A model generated the notes under the pieces. It saw nothing but the letters and a program-made list of their open reading frames with translations, was not told the DNA's origin and did not search any database. DNA of 64,000 bases from Candidatus Mediterraneibacter stercoripullorum (GTDB taxonomy: Bacteria > Bacillota > Clostridia > Lachnospirales > Lachnospiraceae): contig DXCZ01000105.1 of assembly GCA_019115765.1 (NCBI GenBank), positions 1-64,000 on the forward strand. The letters are read 5' to 3'. This document shows positions 43,550 to 51,232 of this stretch, in pieces. The first letter of the stretch is position 1; every line of letters starts with the position of its first letter. Made by a program: the position numbers and the translations under genes.

Positions 43550-44998
43550 TTATTCTCCGATCAGGCTTCTGTACAGATCCTCATACTGCATTGCAGAATT
43601 CTTCCAGGAGAAATCCTGCTGCATTGCTCTCTCGATGATCTTGTTCCAGTCTCTCTTTCTGTCGTAGTAAATCCTCTCTGCGTAACGGATCGTATTCAGC
43701 ATCTCGTCTGCGTTATAATTTGCAAAACTGAATCCTGTTCCTGTCTTGTCGAACTCGTTAAACGGCTCTACGGTATCCTTCAGACCGCCTGTCTCTCTGA
43801 CGATCGGGATCGTTCCGTAGCGGAGACTCATGAGCTGGCTCAGGCCGCATGGCTCGAAGAGCGAAGGCATAAGGAATGCATCGCAGGAAGCATAGATCTT
43901 ATGGGAGAGATCGTCAGAATAGTAAATGTTGGCTGAAACTCTTCCCGAATATTTCCATGCAAAGTGGCGGAACATATTCTCATATTTCACATCACCGGTT
44001 CCAAGGACAACGATCTGTACCGCATCCTGGCAGAGCTGATCCATCACATAGTCGATCAGGTCGAATCCTTTCTGGTCTGTCAGACGGGAAACAATACCGA
44101 TCATCATCACATGAGGATCCTTGTTCAGTCCCAGCTCCTCCTGCAGTGCAAGCTTGTTGAGCGGCTTGTTCTTGCGGAAGGACTCCAGATCAAAGTTCTT
44201 CGCGATCCTGTAATCTGTCGCAGGATTCCAGTCGTCATAATCCAATCCGTTAACAATACCTACCAGGTCATTGGATCTGGCAGCCATCAGTCCGTCCAGC
44301 CCCTCGCCGTAGAATGGTGTCTTGATCTCTTCTGCGTAGCTCTTGCTCACGGTGGTAACCTTGTCAGCATATACGATGCCGCCCTTCAGAAGGTTTGCAT
44401 CCTTGTAAGCTTCCATCTTATCCGGCACGAAATAATATTCCGGAAGTCCTGTGATCCCCCGTACAGTCTTCGTATCCCATACCCCCTGGAACTTCAGGTT
44501 GTGGATAGTCATGACTGTCTTAATGCCCCTGTAATATTCACCGAGATATCTGAAGTTGTCCAGATATACCGGGATGAGGCCTGTCTGCCAGTCATGGCAG
44601 TGGATCAGATCCGGGCGGAATCCGATCACCGGAAGGATGCTCAAAACTGCTTTTGAGAAGAATGCGAACTTCTCGATTCCCCACTTCGGATCTCCGTCAT
44701 ACGGTGCAAAGCCGCTGAAATAGTGCTCATTATCAATAAAATAAAATGTAATGTCATTATAAACCGTCTTCAGGATCCCCACATACTGATCCTGACCTGC
44801 AATGTTCATATAGAAATGGTTCACATATTCCATACGGTCTTTCCATTCCTGCTTCATACAGGAGTACTTCGGGAGAACGACCCGTACGTCATACTTCGAC
44901 TTGTCGAATTCCTTCGGAAGAGACCCTGCAACGTCCGCAAGTCCTCCGGTCTTGATAAAAGGCACGCATTCTGAAGAAGCAAACAATATGTTTTTCAT
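43550..44998 (-). CDS. glgA: Glycogen synthase (ADP-glucose type)
   Basis: 482 residues from ATG 44998, preceded by CGGAGG; an earlier in-frame start lacks an RBS. GT5 family: KTGGLADVAGSLPK near the N-terminus binds ADP-glucose, and ASCDAFLMPSLFEPCGLSQL with the EPCGLSQ catalytic loop is in the C-terminal half. It elongates alpha-1,4-glucan. No other glg gene is adjacent. It has its own promoter, and glycogen synthesis next to spo0A may link storage with sporulation (inference). Confidence 0.95.
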   Translation of the reverse strand: MKNILFASSECVPFIKTGGLADVAGSLPKEFDKSKYDVRVVLPKYSCMKQEWKDRMEYVNHFYMNIAGQDQYVGILKTVYNDITFYFIDNEHYFSGFAPYDGDPKWGIEKFAFFSKAVLSILPVIGFRPDLIHCHDWQTGLIPVYLDNFRYLGEYYRGIKTVMTIHNLKFQGVWDTKTVRGITGLPEYYFVPDKMEAYKDANLLKGGIVYADKVTTVSKSYAEEIKTPFYGEGLDGLMAARSNDLVGIVNGLDYDDWNPATDYRIAKNFDLESFRKNKPLNKLALQEELGLNKDPHVMMIGIVSRLTDQKGFDLIDYVMDQLCQDAVQIVVLGTGDVKYENMFRHFAWKYSGRVSANIYYSDDLSHKIYASCDAFLMPSLFEPCGLSQLMSLRYGTIPIVRETGGLKDTVEPFNEFDKTGTGFSFANYNADEMLNTIRYAERIYYDRKRDWNKIIERAMQQDFSWKNSAMQYEDLYRSLIGE

Positions 44999-45063
44999 AC
45001 AACAATCCTCCGTTTTCTGCATTAATCCGCCTCTGGTGCACCGTTTATTTATCTGTCAAAGGG

Positions 45064-45115
45064 TGTACCTGGCACTAACTAAGGTACATTATAACTCATT
45101 TTTCGCCTAATGCAA
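45064..45115 (-). promoter_or_regulatory. glgA promoter with inverted repeat at the start region
   Basis: TTGCAT (45110-45115), 16 bases, TATAAT (45088-45093) on the minus strand. Immediately downstream TGTACCT (45064-45070) and AGGTACA (45082-45088) form a 7-bp inverted repeat with 11-base spacing, overlapping the end of the -10. A repressor there would block initiation. Confidence 0.6.
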
Positions 45116-45179
45116 AGGATTTTGTCTCTTTACCACGTTAAAATTAGGGTAAAGTGGTTTTCGTCGTTTTCTGCCGTCT

Positions 45180-45971
45180 TCAGTTTCTGTGTTTGTATTC
45201 CAGCTGGATCGTGTCGGCTATGAGTGCAATAAACTCTGAATTTGTCGGTTTGCCCTTGCCCGTACTCACGGTATAACCGAAGAGTTCATCCAGTGTATCC
45301 AGCTTTCCTCTGCTCCACGCCACCTCGATAGCATGACGGATCGCGCGTTCTACACGGCTCGATGTGGTCTGATACTTTTTCGCCACCGTAGGGTAAAGGA
45401 TCTTCGTTATGGCATTAAGAACATCCATGTCATTGACAGCCATAATGATCGCATCCCTCAGATAATGGTACCCTTTTATATGGGCAGGGATCCCGATCTC
45501 ATGAAGCATATTGGTAACCCGTGTTTCCAGGCTCTCCCCTCCTCCGGTATTTTCATTTTTCCCATCCTCATTTTTCCTCTCACAGTTTCGGAACATTTTT
45601 CTGACGGATTTTATCCGTTCTAACAGTGTCTCATTGTTAAACGGTTTCATAACATAGTAATTTGCACCCTTGTTAAAGGCGTCTTCCGTAATCCTTTCCT
45701 GTCCCACCGCCGTAATAACGATGAAGTAGGGGCGTTTGCCGACAGATTCCTTCTGATTCACCTGTTCCATGACTGTCAGTCCGTCCATTTTCGGCATAAT
45801 CAGGTCGAGGAGAACGACGTCAGGCTGTTTGTTCTCGATGATCTGACACATCTCCTCGCCATTTTTCGCTTTTCCTACCAGATTCAACTCTTTATCCGTG
45901 CTGATAATGTTTTCCAGCAGATCGAGAATTCGTTGGTTATCATCAGCGATGGCTACGTTCAAATGTTCCAT
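45180..45971 (-). CDS. spo0A: Sporulation master regulator Spo0A
   Basis: 263 residues. Receiver with D10/D11, phospho-acceptor D56 ([14 protein letters not shown]) and YYVMKPF. After a variable linker, the unique Spo0A DNA-binding domain with [40 protein letters not shown] and [12 protein letters not shown]. When phosphorylated it starts sporulation and binds TGTCGAA boxes. ATG 45971 with AAAGGAG. Its promoter carries two such boxes. Confidence 0.98.
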   Translation of the reverse strand: MEHLNVAIADDNQRILDLLENIISTDKELNLVGKAKNGEEMCQIIENKQPDVVLLDLIMPKMDGLTVMEQVNQKESVGKRPYFIVITAVGQERITEDAFNKGANYYVMKPFNNETLLERIKSVRKMFRNCERKNEDGKNENTGGGESLETRVTNMLHEIGIPAHIKGYHYLRDAIIMAVNDMDVLNAITKILYPTVAKKYQTTSSRVERAIRHAIEVAWSRGKLDTLDELFGYTVSTGKGKPTNSEFIALIADTIQLEYKHRN

Positions 45972-46027
45972 TCTCTTCTCTCCTTTAGCTGAGAATTGAG
46001 AACCTTCCCTGAAATCGCCACCTGCTT

Positions 46028-46094
46028 ATTATATCCAGCTGTTTTTGCAGAATCAAGGAGATTTTGTAGCACTAATTCGACAACTTTTTCGACA
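46028..46094 (-). promoter_or_regulatory. spo0A promoter with two Spo0A boxes
   Basis: TTGATT (46051-46056), 17 bases, TATAAT (46028-46033) on the minus strand. Upstream, TGTCGAA occurs twice (46076-46082 and 46088-46094), 12 bp apart and in the same orientation. This is the Spo0A recognition core and indicates autoregulation. The site lies between the spoIVB stop and the spo0A ATG. Confidence 0.8.
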
Positions 46095-46101
46095 TGTCTG
46101 T

Positions 46102-47181
46102 TTATTCTGCTTCTTTCAACATATTTTCGATAAATATGCCGTATCCCATCGTCGAGTCCTGTACAAAAACATGTGTGACCGCGCCGATAAGTTTTCCGTT
46201 CTGTATGATGGGACTTCCGCTCATTCCCTGGATGATTCCGCCCGTTTTTTCGAGAAGTTCGTCGTCTGTTACTTTTATGACCAGACCTTTATTGACTTCT
46301 TTTTCAGATGTGTCGATATCTGTCACCTGAATCTCATATTCCCTCAGCTCATTGTCGATAAAGCACCGGATCGTGGCCGGACCGGTTTCGATCTCTTCTT
46401 TTCCCGCCGTCTCAATATGGATCAGATCTCCCAGAAGTTCTTCCGGCCGGTCTATGGTGCCGTATATTCCCGCTTCTGTATTCTTATTGACCGTACCGAG
46501 TATATTGCGGCTGCTGTATACGATAACTCCTTCCATACTGCCCGGACTTCCGCTCTGACCTTTGATAATATTCTGTATCGCGGTACGGTATACCGATCCG
46601 TCTGACACGGAGAGAAGCACGCTTGTATCTGTGTCATGGATGCCGTGTCCCAGGGCACCGAAACGATTCTCATCATCTATGAATGTAACGGTTCCAAGTC
46701 CCTGCACATTATCCCTGACCCAGATCCCAAGTTTATATTCGTCCGGCTCACACTCCACAGGATCGAGCCGGATATCCAGTGTCTCCCCGTCCCGGCGCAG
46801 AGTCAGCACTGCTTTATCCTGATCCAGACCCTCCACTGCATCCAGCAGTTCTCCTTTGCCCTGTATTTCCTGATGATTGACCGCCGTGATATAGTCTCCG
46901 GGCCGTACCAGATCTGCAGCCGGTTCATGGATTTTCCCGTCGATTCCTTCCAGTTTCTCTGTTCCAAGTACCATGACTCCGTCGGTTTCCATGTATATTC
47001 CTACAGGCATTCCCCCAAGGAGAACTGACTCGCCCGGGGAGGATCTTGCACTGGCCTCGGCCTGCTGCACTTCTCCCTCCTGCTCCCATGACATAGCGCC
47101 GAGCCATGCGGCAAAAACTGCGGCAAAGACAAACAGTGCCGTTAGATATTTTTTTCTTCTGTATCCGCGGCTTTCCACCAC
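46102..47181 (-). CDS. spoIVB: SpoIVB peptidase (sporulation signalling protease)
   Basis: 359 residues: N-terminal membrane anchor (about 12-30), PDZ domain (YMETDGVMVLGTEKLEG to LTLRRDG) and S55 peptidase domain with ALGHGIHD (catalytic His) and QGMSGSPIIQNGKLIGAVTH (catalytic Ser). In sporulation it is made in the forespore and cleaves SpoIVFA to trigger pro-sigma-K processing. GTG start at 47181 with AAAGGA nine bases upstream; nearby ATGs are out of frame. Located between recN and spo0A as in Bacillus. Confidence 0.95.
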   Translation of the reverse strand: MVESRGYRRKKYLTALFVFAAVFAAWLGAMSWEQEGEVQQAEASARSSPGESVLLGGMPVGIYMETDGVMVLGTEKLEGIDGKIHEPAADLVRPGDYITAVNHQEIQGKGELLDAVEGLDQDKAVLTLRRDGETLDIRLDPVECEPDEYKLGIWVRDNVQGLGTVTFIDDENRFGALGHGIHDTDTSVLLSVSDGSVYRTAIQNIIKGQSGSPGSMEGVIVYSSRNILGTVNKNTEAGIYGTIDRPEELLGDLIHIETAGKEEIETGPATIRCFIDNELREYEIQVTDIDTSEKEVNKGLVIKVTDDELLEKTGGIIQGMSGSPIIQNGKLIGAVTHVFVQDSTMGYGIFIENMLKEAE

Positions 47182-47213
47182 ACATCCACATCCTTTCCCT
47201 GAATAATGACATT

Positions 47214-47351
47214 AAGAAAGAATCCTGCAAAGCAGGATTCTCCGCCTGCGGCGGGTCGCTTCAGCGACATCTCCCATTCCGCCGCAGTGCGATCCTCGCG
47301 GGGCGTTTTATTATTTCACAGGAACACAGTTTCCTGTGAAATAATAAAACG
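47214..47351 (-). ncRNA. Highly structured leader or small RNA before spoIVB
   Basis: Three perfect stems follow one another: a 21-bp stem (47304-47324 with 47331-47351), a 9-bp stem (47246-47254 with 47279-47287) enclosing a 6-bp stem (47255-47260 with 47263-47268), and a 9-bp stem (47220-47228 with 47232-47240) followed on the minus strand by TTTCTT, terminator-like. Only about 33 bases separate this from the spoIVB GTG, too little for another promoter, so spoIVB mRNA seems to pass through it. Similarity to a dispersed repeat is possible. Class not recognised. Confidence 0.5.
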
Positions 47352-47374
47352 GATACAGTTCCTGCATCCGTTTT
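47346..47374. terminator. recN terminator hairpin, mutually exclusive with the next stem
   Basis: AAAACGGAT (47346-47354) and ATCCGTTTT (47366-47374) form a 9-bp stem with an 11-base loop. On the minus strand TTTTATTATTT follows. Its inner bases 47346-47351 are also needed for the 21-bp stem of the leader, so the two folds compete. Confidence 0.65.
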
Positions 47375-47404
47375 TAGTATGTGTGGCTTTCTGATTTTTC
47401 ACAC
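47375..47404 (-). promoter_or_regulatory. Possible sigma-F/G promoter for spoIVB
   Basis: CATACTA (47375-47381 on the minus strand) matches the forespore -10 consensus CATnHTA. A weak -35-like GTGTG lies 18 bases upstream (47400-47404). Expression of spoIVB in the forespore is known from Bacillus. The weak -35 keeps this tentative. Confidence 0.4.
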
Positions 47405-47424
47405 TGTATGTTCTTTCACTCTTT

Positions 47425-49104
47425 TCATCCGGCTTCCTTTTTTGCCAGTTCTTTCATCTCGCGTGCGCTGTCCAGGATCCTTTCCGTAATATTAGCGCCT
47501 CCAAGCATCCTTGCCAGCTCACGGACGGATGTATCATCATCCAGGGCAGTGATCCATGTCCTGACATGTTCGTCCTCCGCTGCCTTCTGTATGAGATAAT
47601 GATGATCTGCCACTGCCGCGATCTGGGGAAGATGGGTAATGCAGATAACCTGACGGCTCCTGCCGATCAGTCTCAGCCGCTCTCCTACTTTTCCGGCTGT
47701 GATCCCGCTTATACCGGTATCAATCTCATCGAAGATCAGTGTGGGCGTATCTTCCTCGTCTGCCAGCACGGTCTTTATGGCAAGCATGACACGGGAAAGC
47801 TCTCCGCCGGACGCGATACTGCCCATCGGCTTCAGCGGCTCGCCCGGATTGGTAGACAGATAGAATTCTGCATCGTCTCTTCCAGACGCGCTGTATCTGC
47901 CGGAATCTGCGATCCTCATTTCCAGACGTGCGTCAAGAAAGTTCAGTTCCGACATTTGTTTCTGGATATCATCAGCGAACAGAGCAGCATTTTTTTCTCT
48001 CACTTTGTGAAGTCTCTGAGAGATGTCCTCCACTTTTTTCAGCGCTTTTTTCTTCTTTTCTTCCAGCTCACGCATGAAAGTGTCATAGTCATTGAGCTCT
48101 GTTATTCTCTGCTTCTTTTCCTCGCAGTATGCAAGGACATCCGTGGCAGTTCTTCCATATTTTGCCTTCAGATGGTTCAGAAGGTTCAGTCTGTCTTCTG
48201 TCTCACGGAAGTCTTCTTCTGAGAATTCCAGACTCTGGGCATACTCAGACAGTTCCCGATTCAGGTCATTGAGCAGACTGTCTACCTCAAGCATCTGTCC
48301 ATACAGCTCTGCCCCCTTCTCGTCGAACTCCGATGCCTCCTGAAAGGAACGGATGGCACGGCTCAGGAGATCGCTTGCGTTTCCCCTCGAATCCTCACCA
48401 GTATACTGGTAAGCCTCCGCCACAGACTCGGTGATCTTCCTGCTCTCTGTCATGTGCCGGTATGTTTCCTCCAGCTCTTCATCCTCTCCCGGAAGGATCT
48501 GAGCTTCCTCGATCTCATTTACCTCGAACTCTGCAAGGGAAAGTTCCTTTCTCCGGCTCTCCTCATCCAGAGAAGACTGCTCTGCCCTGCGGCAGATATC
48601 CTGATATTCCCGGAATGCCTCTGTCATTTCTCTTTTCAGAGGACGGATCTCTTCTCCCGCATAGAGATCCAGCAGTGCGATGTGGTTCTTACGGTTGAGC
48701 AGAGTCTGGCTGTCATGCTGCCCGTGGATATCGATCAGCAGTCCCGCCGCCTGTTTCAGCACATTCATATTTACAGTCTCACCGTTGATCCGGCTGATGC
48801 TGCGGTTTCCCATGAGCCGTCTGCTCAGGGTGACCATTCCGTCCTCCGGCGTGATATCCAGCATGGCAAGCTGCTTTTCCAGCTTTTCATCCTCGATGGA
48901 AAATGTCAGTTCCACGAGGCCGTTCTTATCCTTTGAGCGGAGCATGTCCGCGTTATATTTTCCACCAAGTGCCAGATTGACAGATCCAAGGAGGATTGAT
49001 TTTCCGGCGCCGGTCTCACCTGTGAGGATATTGAGGCCCGGACCGAACTCTACCTCGGTCTCGTCGATCAGGGCAAGGTTTTTCACATGAAGATTCTGAA
49101 GCAT
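47425..49104 (-). CDS. recN: DNA repair protein RecN
   Basis: 559 residues from ATG 49104 (GGTGG six bases upstream), the usual MLQNLHVKNLALIDE start. SMC-like ATPase: Walker A TGETGAGKSI, coiled-coil arms (about 160-350), signature LSRVMLAIK within ASGGELSRV, Walker B PTLIFDEIDTGISG. It acts in double-strand break repair. Position after argR is conserved in Firmicutes. Confidence 0.96.
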   Translation of the reverse strand: MLQNLHVKNLALIDETEVEFGPGLNILTGETGAGKSILLGSVNLALGGKYNADMLRSKDKNGLVELTFSIEDEKLEKQLAMLDITPEDGMVTLSRRLMGNRSISRINGETVNMNVLKQAAGLLIDIHGQHDSQTLLNRKNHIALLDLYAGEEIRPLKREMTEAFREYQDICRRAEQSSLDEESRRKELSLAEFEVNEIEEAQILPGEDEELEETYRHMTESRKITESVAEAYQYTGEDSRGNASDLLSRAIRSFQEASEFDEKGAELYGQMLEVDSLLNDLNRELSEYAQSLEFSEEDFRETEDRLNLLNHLKAKYGRTATDVLAYCEEKKQRITELNDYDTFMRELEEKKKKALKKVEDISQRLHKVREKNAALFADDIQKQMSELNFLDARLEMRIADSGRYSASGRDDAEFYLSTNPGEPLKPMGSIASGGELSRVMLAIKTVLADEEDTPTLIFDEIDTGISGITAGKVGERLRLIGRSRQVICITHLPQIAAVADHHYLIQKAAEDEHVRTWITALDDDTSVRELARMLGGANITERILDSAREMKELAKKEAG

Positions 49105-49114
49105 ATTCTTCCAC

Positions 49115-49573
49115 CTATATTCCTTTTGATACGATCTTCCTGATCTTTTCCATAACAGCAACTGTATCTTCGGTCGTACGGATCGCGCACATGATCGTAT
49201 CGTCACCTGCAATGCAGCCTACGACTTCATTCCATTTCAGAGCATCTACTGCAGCTGCCACTGCCATTGCCATGCCGGAAACAGTCTTGATGACAAGAAT
49301 ATTCTGGGCCATATCCATGGACACATAACCGTCCTTGAGGACCCGCATATACTTCTCATTCATACCGGCATCTTCCTGTCTGTGCATCACGTATTTCTGT
49401 TTTCCGCCGCCCACAGAGACCTTCGTAAGCTTCAGATCCCGGATATCGCGGGAAACCGTTGCCTGCGTTACCTTGAACCCTGCATTGTTCAGGTACTCCG
49501 CAAGTTCTTCCTGAGTCTCAATATCGTACTGGGTGATAAGTTCTATGATTTTTGCATGACGACTGACTTTCAT
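49115..49573 (-). CDS. argR: Arginine repressor ArgR
   Basis: 152 residues from ATG 49573. N-terminal winged helix with TQEELAEYLNNAGFKVTQAT and VSRDIRDLKL, and the C-terminal hexamerisation/arginine-binding domain with GCIAGDDTIMCAIRT. It represses arginine synthesis genes when arginine is present. The ATG has GGAG very near and AAAGGA further upstream; the gene starts 5 bp after nadK. No arg gene is in the window. Confidence 0.95.
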   Translation of the reverse strand: MKVSRHAKIIELITQYDIETQEELAEYLNNAGFKVTQATVSRDIRDLKLTKVSVGGGKQKYVMHRQEDAGMNEKYMRVLKDGYVSMDMAQNILVIKTVSGMAMAVAAAVDALKWNEVVGCIAGDDTIMCAIRTTEDTVAVMEKIRKIVSKGI

Positions 49574-49578
49574 ACTCC

Positions 49579-50412
49579 TTAATTTCCTTTCATCTTTTTC
49601 CGCATAGTCTTCATGAAGCTCTCTCTGCTGAGTTTGATCAGCCGGGCTGTCTCGGGAGCCCTTCTGATACATACTCTCTCACCCGTGACCAGAGTGGTCT
49701 GTTCCGCCCCGTCAAAGCACAGAGAGACCTGTTCCTGTCTTCCGTACCGCCCCTCACAGACTTCCACCTCGATAACATCGTCTGCCGAGAGCACTACACT
49801 GCTTGTGTTAAGAGCATGCGAACATATTGGCGTAATAACGATGATCCTGGCTGTAGGCTCCACCACCGGGCCGCCGGCAGAGAGATTATATCCCGTGCTT
49901 CCGGTAGGCGTGGAGATGATCACTCCATCTGCAAGATAGGTATTCAGCAGAGTACCGTTTACATACAGATTAAACTGGACGATCCGCACCTTTCCCTCCC
50001 TGGTCAGGACAATATCATTAACAGCCAGATCTCTCCTGCCTCTGCTGAAAACACCTTCGATCATCATCCTGTCCTCTACATCGGGATAGCCGGCAAACAG
50101 CTGATCCAGAGCCAGCCGGAAATCCTTCAGTTCCACCTCTGTAAGATAACCCAGTGTTCCCAGGTTGATCCCCAGCAGCGGCATATTGCAGCCTCCCAGA
50201 TCCCGGACCGCCCGGATCAGCGTTCCGTCTCCGCCCAGCACCAGACCGCACTGTGCATCTTCCGGAACTGTCCCCGGGATGATATGGCCTTCGCTGTCTT
50301 TTTCGGAGAGGATACATTTCTTGCCGTGTTCCTCAATATAGTTCCTTATCTCATTTGTAATTTTGTAGTCTCTGTCTTTCAGCTTGTTAGTAATGATATA
50401 AAAGCAATCCAT
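49579..50412 (-). CDS. nadK: NAD kinase
   Basis: 277 residues from ATG 50412 with AAGGGG upstream. The signature GGDGTLIRAVR near residue 60 and the second motif STPTGSTGYNLSAGGPVVEP bind ATP/NAD. It makes NADP. It lies between tlyA and argR; ATG start and 13-bp gap suggest one operon. Confidence 0.95.
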   Translation of the reverse strand: MDCFYIITNKLKDRDYKITNEIRNYIEEHGKKCILSEKDSEGHIIPGTVPEDAQCGLVLGGDGTLIRAVRDLGGCNMPLLGINLGTLGYLTEVELKDFRLALDQLFAGYPDVEDRMMIEGVFSRGRRDLAVNDIVLTREGKVRIVQFNLYVNGTLLNTYLADGVIISTPTGSTGYNLSAGGPVVEPTARIIVITPICSHALNTSSVVLSADDVIEVEVCEGRYGRQEQVSLCFDGAEQTTLVTGERVCIRRAPETARLIKLSRESFMKTMRKKMKGN

Positions 50413-50425
50413 ATCCTGCCCCTTG

Positions 50426-51232
50426 TCATTTTGCAAGTGTTTCAAATGCTCTGTCCACAACGGATGCAATATCAATAGAATCCTCTGATAATTCTGCGGA
50501 GAGATTCTTTTTCAGGTGGACCAGATATTCGATATTTCCCTCTGGTCCTTTGATCGGAGAGAAGTCAAGTTCAAGAACGTCGAATCCCACAGACCTTGCA
50601 TAATCCGTTACCTTCTCGATGACTTCTCTGTGGGTGCTCTTCTCGCGGACCACGCCCTTCTTCCCCACTTTCTCCCGCCCGGCCTCAAACTGAGGTTTGA
50701 TCAGCGCCACGATCTCTCCGTCGGCTTTCAGATAATTCCGGATCGGCTCCAGTACTTTCGTAAGAGAAATGAACGACACATCGATGGAAGAAAAGTCAAC
50801 GGGCTCCCCGATGTCCTCCGGGGTCACATATCGGATATTAGTCTTCTCCATACAGATGACTCTTGGATCCTGCCTCAGTTTCCAGTCCAGCTGCCCTCTG
50901 CCTACATCTATGGCATATACCTTCACGGCCCCGTTCTGAAGCATGCAGTCGGTAAATCCGCCGGTAGATGATCCCACATCTGTACAGACTTTTCCCTTCA
51001 CATCTACATCGAAATTAGCCAGCGCTTTCTCCAGTTTCAGTCCGCCGCGGCTTACATAGGGAAGGGTATGTCCCTTGATCTCTATATTTACGTCAGGGGA
51101 AAATGTAGTTCCCGCTTTGTCCTCTCTCTGTCCGTCTACGAATACGCAGCCGGCCATGATCACTGCTTTTGCCTTTTCTCTGGACTCCGCCAGATTCCTC
51201 TTCACAAGCAGTACATCCAAACGTTCTTTCAT
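50426..51232 (-). CDS. tlyA: TlyA-family rRNA 2'-O-methyltransferase
   Basis: 268 residues. N-terminal S4-like RNA-binding domain (RLDVLLVKRNLAESREKAKA) and C-terminal FtsJ-like methyltransferase with DVGSSTGGFTDCMLQNGA as the SAM-binding loop and the catalytic Lys/Asp set. It methylates rRNA ribose; some homologues were first called hemolysins. ATG 51232 overlaps the dxs stop by 4 bp (ATGA). Confidence 0.93.
   Translation of the reverse strand: MKERLDVLLVKRNLAESREKAKAVIMAGCVFVDGQREDKAGTTFSPDVNIEIKGHTLPYVSRGGLKLEKALANFDVDVKGKVCTDVGSSTGGFTDCMLQNGAVKVYAIDVGRGQLDWKLRQDPRVICMEKTNIRYVTPEDIGEPVDFSSIDVSFISLTKVLEPIRNYLKADGEIVALIKPQFEAGREKVGKKGVVREKSTHREVIEKVTDYARSVGFDVLELDFSPIKGPEGNIEYLVHLKKNLSAELSEDSIDIASVVDRAFETLAK

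Noticed and set aside
45117-45155. Hairpin CTTTACC/GGTAAAG after spo0A as terminator
   Set aside because: Seven base pairs, AT-rich, with no clear U-tract. Not strong enough to list.
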